This document shows positions 51,363 to 60,603 of a stretch of 64,000 nt of DNA, piece after piece. The notes under the pieces were generated by a model. That model saw only the letters and a program-made list of their open reading frames with translations. It was not told where the DNA came from and did no database searches. The stretch is from Rhodopirellula bahusiensis (GTDB lineage Bacteria > Planctomycetota > Planctomycetia > Pirellulales > Pirellulaceae): the NCBI RefSeq assembly GCF_002727185.1, contig NZ_NIZW01000001.1, positions 434,001 through 498,000 of the forward strand, in the 5' to 3' direction. Both the position numbers and the translations under genes were made by a program. Numbering within the stretch: position 1 is the stretch's first letter; every line of letters starts with the position of its first letter.

Positions 51363-52946
51363 ATGTCACAACCCTCCATCACCGATCGCGTTTCTACTGC
51401 CGCCTGGAATCGCCGACGTTTCCTCGCGTTCTCCGGCACGCTTCCCGCCTACGTGATGTCGGCCCAGCATGCTTGGGCGGATTCCAAGGTTTCCTTCTCG
51501 AGCGATCCATTCAGCTTGGGCGTTGCCTCGGGCGAGCCCGATCATCGCGGCATGGTGCTTTGGACTCGGTTGGCGCCTTCGCCGTTGCTTCCCGATGGCG
51601 GCATGCCCGCCCAAACCGTTGAAGTGAAATGGGAAGTCGCCACGGATGATTCCATGCGAAACGTGGTCGCATCCGGCACTCACTTGGCCACGCCTCAACT
51701 AGGTCACTCCGTCCACGTCGAACTGAACCAACTCGAGTCGGATCGATGGTACTGGTATCGATTCCGATGTGGCGATGCCGAAAGCCCCATCGGTCGCACA
51801 CGGACCATGCCGCTGCCGCATCAATTGCCCGATCAAGTTCGCTTTGCCGTTACGTCCTGCCAAAACTACGAACAGGGTCTCTTCACCGCCTACGAACAAA
51901 TGGCCAACGACGATGTCGACTTGGTCTTTCACTTGGGCGACTACATCTATGAATACGAAGCCGGTCGCAACGGCAAGGTCCGCACGCACCACGGATCCGA
52001 AATCATGTCGCTTGGTGACTACCGCGTCCGCCACGCTCAATACCGATCCGATCCGTTGCTGCAAAACATGCACGCTCAGTGCCCATGGTGGGTCACCTGG
52101 GACGATCACGAATTTGACAACAACTGTGCCTGCGATATTTCAGAAGAGTCTGGCATCGACTCGCTCTCTTTCCTGACGCGTCGTGCCAACGCCTACCAAG
52201 CGTATTACGAAATGATGCCGCTTCGATTGCGTCAGATTCCTCGCGGAAGCGACATGCGTTTGTATCGATCGGCTCAATTTGGACGCTTGGCGGAGTTCTC
52301 GATTTTGGACACACGCCAATACCGAACCGATCAACCCAACGGCGATCGCAAGAGCCCGCTCAATGAGGCTGCCTTGGATCCAACTCAATCGATGCTGGGA
52401 ACAAAGCAACGCGGATGGTTGTCTCGCAATCTGATTCGATCGACCGCGACATGGAACGTGCTGGCCCAACAAGTCATGATGGGAATGGTCAATCGTTCGG
52501 GCGATCCGGACAACCAGCAGTACTCCATGGATCAGTGGCCCGGTTACGCACATGAGCGAATGGATTTGCTGAACTACATCCGCGACCGACAAGTCAGCAA
52601 CCCGGTCGTCCTAACCGGCGACATCCACTCCAACTGGGCCAACGAACTTCGCGTCGACGATCGCCAAACGGAACAAAGCCTCGTCGCCACCGAGTTCGTC
52701 GCCACGTCGCTTTCAAGTGGCGGCAACGGCCTGGACAAACCCAAGAACCTCGACGCGTTGCTGGCCGAAAACGCTTGCGTCAAATGGCACAACGCCGAGC
52801 GTGGCTACATCCGCTGCGATGTCACGCCCGAGAGTTGGAAGTCCGACTACATGGTCGTGGACGATGTGTTGAAACCGGGCGGCAAAACGTTCGCTCGCAA
52901 TTCATTCGTCGTCGAATCGGGTTCCCCAAAGCTGAACCAAGCCTGA
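51363..52946 (+). CDS. phoD: PhoD alkaline phosphatase, Tat-exported
   Basis: The ATG at 51363 gives 527 residues; a longer frame to 51270 has no leader logic. The twin-arginine signal reads NRRRFLAFSGTLPAYVM. PhoD hallmarks are the N-terminal FSLGVASGEPDHRGMVLWTR, TSCQNYEQGLFTAYE, HLGDYIYEYE, WDDHEFDNNCACD and LTGDIHSNWANEL, covering the iron/calcium ligands. It is a broad phosphomono/diesterase that works outside the inner membrane. The pairing with phoX and the second PhoD-like enzyme at 20192 point to a strong organic-phosphate scavenging capacity. This one is the classical PhoD; the 20192 protein lacks the Tat motif and is more divergent. Confidence 0.91.
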   Translation: MSQPSITDRVSTAAWNRRRFLAFSGTLPAYVMSAQHAWADSKVSFSSDPFSLGVASGEPDHRGMVLWTRLAPSPLLPDGGMPAQTVEVKWEVATDDSMRNVVASGTHLATPQLGHSVHVELNQLESDRWYWYRFRCGDAESPIGRTRTMPLPHQLPDQVRFAVTSCQNYEQGLFTAYEQMANDDVDLVFHLGDYIYEYEAGRNGKVRTHHGSEIMSLGDYRVRHAQYRSDPLLQNMHAQCPWWVTWDDHEFDNNCACDISEESGIDSLSFLTRRANAYQAYYEMMPLRLRQIPRGSDMRLYRSAQFGRLAEFSILDTRQYRTDQPNGDRKSPLNEAALDPTQSMLGTKQRGWLSRNLIRSTATWNVLAQQVMMGMVNRSGDPDNQQYSMDQWPGYAHERMDLLNYIRDRQVSNPVVLTGDIHSNWANELRVDDRQTEQSLVATEFVATSLSSGGNGLDKPKNLDALLAENACVKWHNAERGYIRCDVTPESWKSDYMVVDDVLKPGGKTFARNSFVVESGSPKLNQA

Positions 52947-53176
52947 TCGCAACAGGTTCTCTCGGTGAGAACATCAATCTGGATTGCTTGCAGCGCGACA
53001 AGCAATCCATAGACATCCAAGGGCTGTCGGCATTTCAAATGCGACAATTCGTTGAACTCGCATGCGCTTCCACCATCCCACGCCGAGTCCGATGAACTAG
53101 AATGTATCCCTCCCCTGTCTTCCCACCTCTCACCATCTTCAGCGAGCGAAACTTGCTGCTAAGAACCTGCCTCAAA

Positions 53177-56100
53177 ATGAACTCACCAACTCAAAACAAT
53201 ATGCGACCCCCAGCGAATCAATTGCGGCGTGTGGTGTCAGAACTGACTCGCGTTGGTCTCGCTTGCGCATGTCTCTTGTTCGCAAGCGCATGCTCGCTGT
53301 CTCACGCAGATGACAACTCGAGTGACGAATCTTCCGCACCGGATGTCATCACGACCGTTACCGACAATGAGACTCAACAGACCAAACGAGTCCGTCCGGA
53401 ATACCTGCAACCCGTTCCTGTCGAAGGCGACGTCGCCCCCGTTTCATTGCCACTGAAACCAACGCAAGGCGAAACGATCGCTTTTCTTGGCAACGGTTTG
53501 GCTTCGCGAATGGAGCTGTTCAATTCGTTTGAGACGGCTCTCTACCAACAGTTCCCCGACAAAGAACTGACGTTCCGCAACATGGGCTTCCCCGGCCACA
53601 CGCCGGCCTATCGCCCCGAAGCGGGCAAGAAAGACCCGTGGGCGTTTCCCGGTGCGGAGAAGTTCCGACCTGAAATCCAAGGTCACTTCGGTGAGGGGCA
53701 TTATCCCAAACCGGACGAATGGTTGACCATTGTCAAAGCCAACACAATCGTCGCTTTCTTTGGCTTCAATGAGTCCTTCGACGGGATGGACGGAGTCGAA
53801 AACTTCAAGAACGAACTGCGTGCCTTTGTCGATCACACCCTTTCGCGATCCTACGAACGTGACGCATCCAAACCACCCCGTTTGGTTCTCGCGACTCCAA
53901 TCGCGATGGAGCAGCACCCCGAATTCAATCTTCCCAATGCGGAAGATCGAAACGCCATTTTGAAGGCGTATGCGGATGCCATTGGTGCAGTCGCCGATGA
54001 AAAACACATCGGGTTCCTCGACCTCTACACACCGACTTTGGATTGGTTCCAAACCTCCAATGAGCCATTGACGATCAACGGCGTGCACCTCTCGGACGCC
54101 GGTTACGCGAAACTCGCCCCGGTCATCATGCAGCAATTGTTTGGTGCCGACTCAGGTGTCGCACCAACCGATTCGCTGTTGCACGCGGCCGTCCAAGACA
54201 AAGCGTGGTTCTGGCGAAATGACTTCCGCATGCTCAACGGTGTTCACGCTTACGGCCGCCGCTGGGCTCCCTACGGCAACTTCAACTACCCCGAAGAAAT
54301 CGAAAAGATCCGTCAGATGACGGTTCTGCGAGACCAAAACGTTTGGGCAATCGCGCAGGGCAAATCGTCCACAATCGAAGTGGATGACACGATCACGCGA
54401 CCGCTCACTTCAGTTGAAACCAACTTCCGAATGAGCGAAAAGAACGGCAACCCGGACTACCTCAAAGCTGAAGAAGAAGCCCTCAAGACATTCACGTTGC
54501 CCGAAGGCTACGAAGTCTCGATGTTTGCTTCCGAGCAAGATTTCCCAAACCTGGGCAACCCTGCCCAGATGCGTTTCGACAACAAAGGTCGCCTGTGGGT
54601 TTCAACACTGCCGAGTTACCCGCACTACAAACCAGGTGACTCAAAACCCAACGACATGATCCTCATTTACGAGGACACCGATGGCGACGGACGAGCCGAC
54701 AAGGAAACGGTCTTTGCCGATGGCTTGCACATGCCGATCGGTTTCGAACTGGCTCCCGAAGGCGTTTACCTTTCACAAGAACCTTTCTTGGTTCTGCTGA
54801 AGGACACCGATGGAGACGACCACGCCGACAAGATGGAATACTTGCTCGACGGCTTCGATCCGCACGACACTCACCATGCCATCTCAGCATTTGATGTTGA
54901 CCACGGTGCCGGCATTTACATGTGCGAAGGTCGTTTCCTGCACTCGCAAGTCGAAACGCCCTGGGGTCCCGAACGCATGACCGACGGAGGCGTCTGGCGT
55001 TTCGATCCAAGCTCTTGGAAAGTCGAACGCGTCATGCAGTCCGATGTTTCCAACCCGTGGGGCGTCGCTCACGACGAATATGGTCAAACGTTCGTCAACG
55101 ATGCCTCCGGCGGTTCGCAGTACTGGATGCTCGGTTACTCGATGAAGATCCCGCACTCGAAGGAAATCCCAAAGGTTTCGAAGTTCAACTACGAACACCA
55201 CGCTCGTCCCACTTCCGGTTCTGAATTCCTCTACAGCCGTCACTTCCCCGATGAAGTCCAAGGCGACTACATGTACGCCAACACAATTGGCTTCCTGGGA
55301 ATCAAGCAGTACAAGACGGTGGAAGACGGCGTTGAAATCAAAGGCAAATTCCGCCAAGACTTGATCCAGTCTTCCGATGGCAACTTCCGTCCTTGTGACC
55401 TGGAAGTCGCTCCCGACGGAAGCCTATACTTCATCGATTGGCACAACACGCTGATCGGTCACATGCAACACAGCGCTCGTGACCCGGTGCGGAACTCAGA
55501 GTACGGCCGCATCTATCGCATCACTCATTCGGACCGCGATCTGGTCGAACCACCAACGGTTGCCGACGCCGAAATCGAGCAACTGTTCGAGAACATGAAA
55601 TTGCACGAGCTCAACGCTCGCAAACGTTCGCATCTCGAACTGCGTGGACGCGACAAACAAACGGTCATCAACGCCGCGATGAAGTTCGCCAGCGACAACG
55701 CTGACAACGAACGCTTGGTTCTCGAAGCTCTTTGGGCAACCTGGGGTCACCAAGAACCATCCACCGAGTTGATCAATCAGTGCCTAAAAGCTGAAGACCA
55801 CCGCGTCCGCTCCGCAGCGGTTCGAGTGGTTCGTCACTGCCTGCACCTGCTCGATCAACCTGAGACATACTTGTTGACCGCCGCCACCGACGAACACGCG
55901 CGTGTTCGCCTAGAAGCTCTCTCGGCCGGTTCATGGTTGGGTGGCAAACGCGGAGCGGAAGTGTTGCTCACGGTCGCCTCCCAGAAAACGGATCGCTGGA
56001 TTCGCAACGCTCTCAACAGTGCCATGCCGCTGCTCAAAGGAGACGTCGAACAGTTGATCGAAGGCAAACAATTTGATCCTGAAAACTTGTTGGTGGAATA

Positions 56101-57184
56101 CAAACAGTTGCTCGCCAGCAAATTGGAAGGCGCCGCCAAACCCAAGAACTATCGAACCAAGTCGAACAAGTTCAAGAACAAGGAATTCGCGAAGACCTAC
56201 GCTCTGGGTCAACAAGTCTTCTTTGAAGAAGGATCTTGTTACGCCTGCCACCGTGACAACGGCGAAGGCATCGTTCGGATCTACCCGCCACTGGCTGGTA
56301 GTGAATGGGTCAACGGCGATTCTGAGCGTCTGATCAAACTCACGCTGCACGGCATCTGGGGAAAAATTCGCGTTCGCGGCAAGGTCTTTGAACCAACCCA
56401 AGGCGTGCCACCGATGACCGCGATCGGGAACATGTTCTCCGATGCAGAAATCGCCGCCGCATTGACGTACGTCCGAAACAGCTGGGGCAATGACGCCAGC
56501 GAAATCAAACCGGACGAGGTGAAAAGCATTCGCGCCGCGACCGAAGATCGTCAACGCTTCTACAGCCCTGAAGAACTGATCGAAATGCATCCGTTCCCCG
56601 AAGGCAGTCGTCCCGAGATGGTGGAAGACGAACCCGCCACCAACCAGCTCGAAAACGAACTCCTCGCGGAATCACTCAGCGATCTCGTTCGTGACGCAAC
56701 TGAAAAAGGCGACGCCGTTCGAGGCGCCGGTTACTTCTATGGTTCCAAGACCGCTTGTGCGACGTGCCACGATGTCAGCGAAGGCTACCAGCTTGGCCCT
56801 CAGCTCACCAAATCACGTGATGACATCACGCACGAGCACTTGCTCGAGTCCATTCTGAAACCATCCGAGAAGATCCTGGAAGGCTACCAAACCGTGAACG
56901 TGATCACGGTCGACGGTGCCATCCTGTCGGGCTTCTTGGTCGAAGAAACGGACGACAAGATCACGCTCAGCATCGCAGCCGATCAGGGCAAACCCCGCAC
57001 CATTCCAATCGATGATGTGGAAGACGTGCTCGAGTCACAAAACTCGACCATGCCGCCCGGACTCGTCAACATGCTGAAGGATCGACAAGAGTTCTTGGAC
57101 CTCGCCAAGTTCATCTTCGAAGTCAACGAAGGCGGCACGAAGAAGCTGAACCAGTTGAAGAAGAAAGCGAAGATCAAAAACTGA
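53177..57184 (+). CDS. SGNH hydrolase-dehydrogenase-cytochrome c fusion (PVC type)
   Basis: The protein is 1335 residues from the ATG at 53177; an ATG at 53201 is also possible. It is exported (VGLACACLLFASACSLSHA). Parts: an SGNH/GDSL-like domain to about residue 350 (IAFLGNGLASRMELF; GVHLSDAGYAKLAP); a PVC-type membrane-bound dehydrogenase propeller (YEVSMFASEQDFPNLG; RLWVSTLPSYPHY; DLEVAPDGSLYFIDWHN); HEAT-like helices (AVRVVRHCLHL); a class I cytochrome c with CYACH at 1021-1025; and a second haem site CATCH at 1194-1198 in the Pirellula-type haem domain ending at FIFEVNEGG. It should oxidise a sugar or alcohol in the periplasm and pass electrons through its haems. The SGNH part may deacylate the substrate. 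Confidence 0.87.
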   Translation: MNSPTQNNMRPPANQLRRVVSELTRVGLACACLLFASACSLSHADDNSSDESSAPDVITTVTDNETQQTKRVRPEYLQPVPVEGDVAPVSLPLKPTQGETIAFLGNGLASRMELFNSFETALYQQFPDKELTFRNMGFPGHTPAYRPEAGKKDPWAFPGAEKFRPEIQGHFGEGHYPKPDEWLTIVKANTIVAFFGFNESFDGMDGVENFKNELRAFVDHTLSRSYERDASKPPRLVLATPIAMEQHPEFNLPNAEDRNAILKAYADAIGAVADEKHIGFLDLYTPTLDWFQTSNEPLTINGVHLSDAGYAKLAPVIMQQLFGADSGVAPTDSLLHAAVQDKAWFWRNDFRMLNGVHAYGRRWAPYGNFNYPEEIEKIRQMTVLRDQNVWAIAQGKSSTIEVDDTITRPLTSVETNFRMSEKNGNPDYLKAEEEALKTFTLPEGYEVSMFASEQDFPNLGNPAQMRFDNKGRLWVSTLPSYPHYKPGDSKPNDMILIYEDTDGDGRADKETVFADGLHMPIGFELAPEGVYLSQEPFLVLLKDTDGDDHADKMEYLLDGFDPHDTHHAISAFDVDHGAGIYMCEGRFLHSQVETPWGPERMTDGGVWRFDPSSWKVERVMQSDVSNPWGVAHDEYGQTFVNDASGGSQYWMLGYSMKIPHSKEIPKVSKFNYEHHARPTSGSEFLYSRHFPDEVQGDYMYANTIGFLGIKQYKTVEDGVEIKGKFRQDLIQSSDGNFRPCDLEVAPDGSLYFIDWHNTLIGHMQHSARDPVRNSEYGRIYRITHSDRDLVEPPTVADAEIEQLFENMKLHELNARKRSHLELRGRDKQTVINAAMKFASDNADNERLVLEALWATWGHQEPSTELINQCLKAEDHRVRSAAVRVVRHCLHLLDQPETYLLTAATDEHARVRLEALSAGSWLGGKRGAEVLLTVASQKTDRWIRNALNSAMPLLKGDVEQLIEGKQFDPENLLVEYKQLLASKLEGAAKPKNYRTKSNKFKNKEFAKTYALGQQVFFEEGSCYACHRDNGEGIVRIYPPLAGSEWVNGDSERLIKLTLHGIWGKIRVRGKVFEPTQGVPPMTAIGNMFSDAEIAAALTYVRNSWGNDASEIKPDEVKSIRAATEDRQRFYSPEELIEMHPFPEGSRPEMVEDEPATNQLENELLAESLSDLVRDATEKGDAVRGAGYFYGSKTACATCHDVSEGYQLGPQLTKSRDDITHEHLLESILKPSEKILEGYQTVNVITVDGAILSGFLVEETDDKITLSIAADQGKPRTIPIDDVEDVLESQNSTMPPGLVNMLKDRQEFLDLAKFIFEVNEGGTKKLNQLKKKAKIKN

Positions 57185-57507
57185 TTCAGAAGGAAGCTCG
57201 CTTTCGAAAGACACGTTCCCCCCCTCGGCCCGCTTCGAGGTCGTGCAGTTTTCTGCTACCGCTTTTCGGCAGATTTTCGCATAGCACACCTCTCCCGAAA
57301 CGAAGTTTGGGGAGAGGTCGAGCGACGCCGTTCAGGCGTACGCGAGGGTGAGGGCCCGGCATGGGAAGTGACGCGTGTTACCCTTCCCAGCAACTCCTAG
57401 GTTTTCGAACTCGACTATCTTGAAGCCGACGCGAAACTTGCCAGCCAAGTTTCGCGTCGGCTTTTTTATTTGCCTCCCACCAAACCCGCCCCGCCAAGTC
57501 CCCTTCC
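57185..57507. other. 323-base gap with a hairpin repeat and terminator
   Basis: No gene is called. The left half holds an imperfect palindrome, ACCTCTCCC (57288-57296) with GGGAGAGGT (57310-57318), followed by GTGAGGGC. From memory this GAGAGGTCG...GTGAGGGC pattern is a dispersed element in planctomycete genomes; only one copy occurs here. A strong intrinsic terminator (57425-57468) closes the gap. Confidence 0.55.
57425..57468 (+). terminator. Strong intrinsic terminator
   Basis: A perfect 16-pair stem, GCCGACGCGAAACTTG (57425-57440) with its complement (57446-57461), has a five-base loop (CCAGC). It is followed directly by a T-rich run on the plus strand (57462-57468). It lies about 240 bases after the haem fusion gene stop and 40 bases before the sialidase start, so it should insulate the two transcripts. 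The longest clean stem in the window. Confidence 0.85.
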
Positions 57508-58695
57508 ATGTCACAGAGATTCATCTCCCCACGTTGCCTCGCAACGATCCTGGCTTCAATCCTGACCACCTGCTCGCTCACACCCATTGCAAGCGCGAAC
57601 GAACGACCATCGGTGATCCTTCACCGCCAAGGCGATCACGATTGCCACACATTTCGCATCCCCGGTATCGCTCGTTCCAACACCGGCACTTTGCTGGCGG
57701 TTTACGACATGCGTTACGACAGTCGCCGCGATCTCCAAGGCCACATGGACATCGGACTTTCGCGATCCACTGATGGCGGAAAGACTTGGTCCGCTCCACG
57801 TCCGATCATGGACATGGGCACCCACGGAGGATTGCCCAAGGACCAAAACGGATGCTCCGACCCCAATATCTTGGTCGACACGCACACCGGAGAAATCATC
57901 GTCACCGCGGTCTGGACACACGGCAAACCAGGCACGCATCAATGGCGTGGCAATGGATCAGAACCGGGACTGGACATTGAAACCTCCACCCAATTCTTAG
58001 CGGTGCGTTCCACCGACGACGGACAAACGTGGTCGTCCCCCGAGAACTGGACCAAGCAACTCAAGGATCCCAAGTGGTACTTGTTCGCTCCCGCGCCAGG
58101 CAACGGAATCACCATGACCGACCGCACGCTGGTGATTCCAACACAAGGCCGCGACCAAACCGGACTTCCGTTTTCCAATCTCATCTACTCGCGTGATCAC
58201 GGAAAGACATGGACGGTCTCGTCTCCTGCACGCTCCGATACAACCGAGTGCGCTGTGGCTGAGTTGGCCGATGGTTCGTTGATGTTGAACATGCGAGACA
58301 ACCAAAATCGCAAAGACAAATCTGATACCAACGGACGAGCCATCAGCGTGACGAGCGACTTGGGCCAGACCTGGACAGTTCACCCCAGCGACCACGGCGC
58401 CCTGCCTGAACCTGTCTGCATGGCCAGCCTGATCGCACACTCATTGCCCGATGGTCGCCGCGTCCTGTTCTTCAGCAACCCGAACCACAAAACTCGGCGT
58501 GCCAACATGACTGTCCGAGCAAACCTCGATGACGGTGCAACCTGGCCGTCAAAGCGACAAGTCGTCTTGGACACGGAAGGCGGAGCCTACAGCTCGCTCG
58601 TGATGGTCGACGACAAAACCCTCGGCATCCTCTACGAATCTTCGCGAGCGGACCTGGATTTCCAAACCATCTCACTCGACGAGTTCGGTTTGTGA
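57508..58695 (+). CDS. Secreted exo-alpha-sialidase
   Basis: A 395-residue protein with a signal peptide (LATILASILTTCSLTPIASA). The sialidase fold is shown by the FRIP motif (HTFRIPGIARS) and Asp-box repeats with one per blade: STDGGKTW, STDDGQTW, SRDHGKTW and the variant TSDLGQTW. YDMRYDSRRDLQG and TTECAVAELADGSLMLNMRD hold likely arginine and glutamate residues of the active site. It would release terminal sialic acid from glycans outside the cell. The terminator just upstream gives it its own transcript, followed 281 bases later by a GH43 gene. Links with the aldolase and symporter at the window start are functional speculation. Confidence 0.88.
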   Translation: MSQRFISPRCLATILASILTTCSLTPIASANERPSVILHRQGDHDCHTFRIPGIARSNTGTLLAVYDMRYDSRRDLQGHMDIGLSRSTDGGKTWSAPRPIMDMGTHGGLPKDQNGCSDPNILVDTHTGEIIVTAVWTHGKPGTHQWRGNGSEPGLDIETSTQFLAVRSTDDGQTWSSPENWTKQLKDPKWYLFAPAPGNGITMTDRTLVIPTQGRDQTGLPFSNLIYSRDHGKTWTVSSPARSDTTECAVAELADGSLMLNMRDNQNRKDKSDTNGRAISVTSDLGQTWTVHPSDHGALPEPVCMASLIAHSLPDGRRVLFFSNPNHKTRRANMTVRANLDDGATWPSKRQVVLDTEGGAYSSLVMVDDKTLGILYESSRADLDFQTISLDEFGL

Positions 58696-58976
58696 AGATC
58701 CTCCCAAGCACAAATCTCAATCAGACGCACGAACGACCGACATTGACCGTGCCTTCGAAAATGCGTTGCACTCTCCCGCCACAACATTCCCACGTCGCCA
58801 AACAGTTTCGCGACGGTGAGAGTTCAAAATCGAGTTGTGATTTATGGCGGGTGCAGGCATCGTTCTCAATGGCGTTTCGATTCAACAACTAAAATCAGCT
58901 TCGAGAATCAACCACTTGGTTCGATTCAACTGCCCACCACTGCTTTCTCCCCACCGCCTCACGACTCCCCTCGCTC

Positions 58977-60455
58977 ATGAAGTCCCAAACAATCCTCGCC
59001 GCTTGTCTTCTTCTCGCGTTCCCGTTTGCTGTCGCAAACGCAGCACCACCCGCCGACGGCAACCTGCACGTGATTTTGGGCGGCGATCATGCCGACCCAA
59101 CGATCGTTCGTGATGGCGAAGACTTTTACATGACGCACAGCTCTTACCGGACCTATCCCGGTCTGACGATTTGGCACTCCACCAACCTGACCGACTGGAA
59201 GCCGATTTCCAATGCCCTCCATCAAGACGTTGGCACCGTCTGGGCCCCCGACTTGATCAAACACGATGGGCTGTTCTATCTGTACTTTCCATCGAGCGGC
59301 AAGAACTACATCGTCACCGCGGAAGATCCTCATGGACCTTGGTCGGATCCAATCGAACTCGACGTTCCCGGCATCGACCCGGGCCACATCGCAACGCCCG
59401 AAGGCGACCGCTACTTGTACATGCACAACGGCAATGTCGTTCCGCTTTCACGCGATGGATTGAAAGTCACGGGCGATCCCGAACAAAAGCACCGTGGCTG
59501 GCAGTACCCGGCCGACTGGGAAGTCGAATGCTTTTGCCTCGAATCTCCCAAACTCATTTTTCGCGACGGTTACTACTACATGACCGCGGCGCAAGGTGGC
59601 ACGGCCGGTCCCGCGACCAGCCACATGGTCACATCGGCTCGCTCGCGGTCGCCACTGGGGCCTTGGGAAAACAGCCCTCACAATCCAGTCGTCCACACTT
59701 GGTCGCGAAAAGAAACCTATTGGTCCAAAGGACACGGCACGATCATCGACGACGCCGATGGCAATTGGTACGTCGTCTACCACGGATACAAAAAGGGAGC
59801 CTTGCCACACGGACGTCACACGCTGATCGAAGCGATCGAGTGGACGGATGACGGATGGTTCAAACTCAAACGTGATCCCAATCAAGAGCCCAAGATCATC
59901 GAACACCTCAACGGTCCGGTCTCGAACGATTCGTTTGAGTCCTCCGAACTTGGCTTGCAATGGCAACTGACCGGCGCTCACGCGCTGAATTCTTACCAGG
60001 TCGGCGATGGACACTTTCAGTTCGAGAACCCTGATGATCGAATGCGAACGCTGCAAGTCATCTCGCCCGAAAAGAACTACGACGTTCGGATCGAACTCGG
60101 TGAACGTGATCCCGATGTCGAACTAGGACTTTCAATCTGGTACTCCGAAGCCCGCTTGGCCGGCGTCGCCGTGCAAGGCGACCGAGTCATCATGCGACTG
60201 AACGATTCTCGTCGGTCATTCCGTGGCGTCCGAGGTGACAAAATTCGATTCTTGCGAGCCACTCTGTCCAACCAAACCGCCAATCTCTACGTCAGCGAAG
60301 ACGGCGAGAACTGGACCAAATGTTCAAGAACCTTTGAGCTGTCTGGATTCGACCACAACGTTCTGGGGAGTTTCTCCTACCTTCGCCCCGCCATTTATGC
60401 GGAAGGAACCGGCAACGCAGAGATCCGATCATTTGAGTATTCACCGCTCGACTGA
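58977..60455 (+). CDS. Secreted GH43-family glycosidase with C-terminal beta-sandwich
   Basis: A 492-residue protein with a signal peptide (TILAACLLLAFPFAVANA). The N-terminal five-bladed propeller of GH43 reads LGGDHADPTIVRDGEDFYM with the base Asp40, TVWAPDLIKHDGLFYLYF, IDPGHIATPEGDRYLY and ESPKLIFRDGYYYMTAA with the likely acid glutamate. About 170 C-terminal residues (SSELGLQWQLTGAHALNSY; DPDVELGLSIWYSEARL) form a beta-sandwich like those of exo-acting GH43 subfamilies. It should remove arabinose, xylose or galactose residues from polymers. It is in the same direction as the sialidase, with a 281-base gap. Confidence 0.86.
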   Translation: MKSQTILAACLLLAFPFAVANAAPPADGNLHVILGGDHADPTIVRDGEDFYMTHSSYRTYPGLTIWHSTNLTDWKPISNALHQDVGTVWAPDLIKHDGLFYLYFPSSGKNYIVTAEDPHGPWSDPIELDVPGIDPGHIATPEGDRYLYMHNGNVVPLSRDGLKVTGDPEQKHRGWQYPADWEVECFCLESPKLIFRDGYYYMTAAQGGTAGPATSHMVTSARSRSPLGPWENSPHNPVVHTWSRKETYWSKGHGTIIDDADGNWYVVYHGYKKGALPHGRHTLIEAIEWTDDGWFKLKRDPNQEPKIIEHLNGPVSNDSFESSELGLQWQLTGAHALNSYQVGDGHFQFENPDDRMRTLQVISPEKNYDVRIELGERDPDVELGLSIWYSEARLAGVAVQGDRVIMRLNDSRRSFRGVRGDKIRFLRATLSNQTANLYVSEDGENWTKCSRTFELSGFDHNVLGSFSYLRPAIYAEGTGNAEIRSFEYSPLD

Positions 60456-60603
60456 GCTCGTTCTACTCACGAACGAGCGGGCGTTTGATTCTCCATTCGG
60501 ACTTTCGCTCTGGCACCGTTTCGCTTTCTCGGCCAGGAACTAGAATCGGGAGCCATGGAACCGAAATTCGGACCAATCTGCTCACACCGATCGAGATAAC
60601 GAC

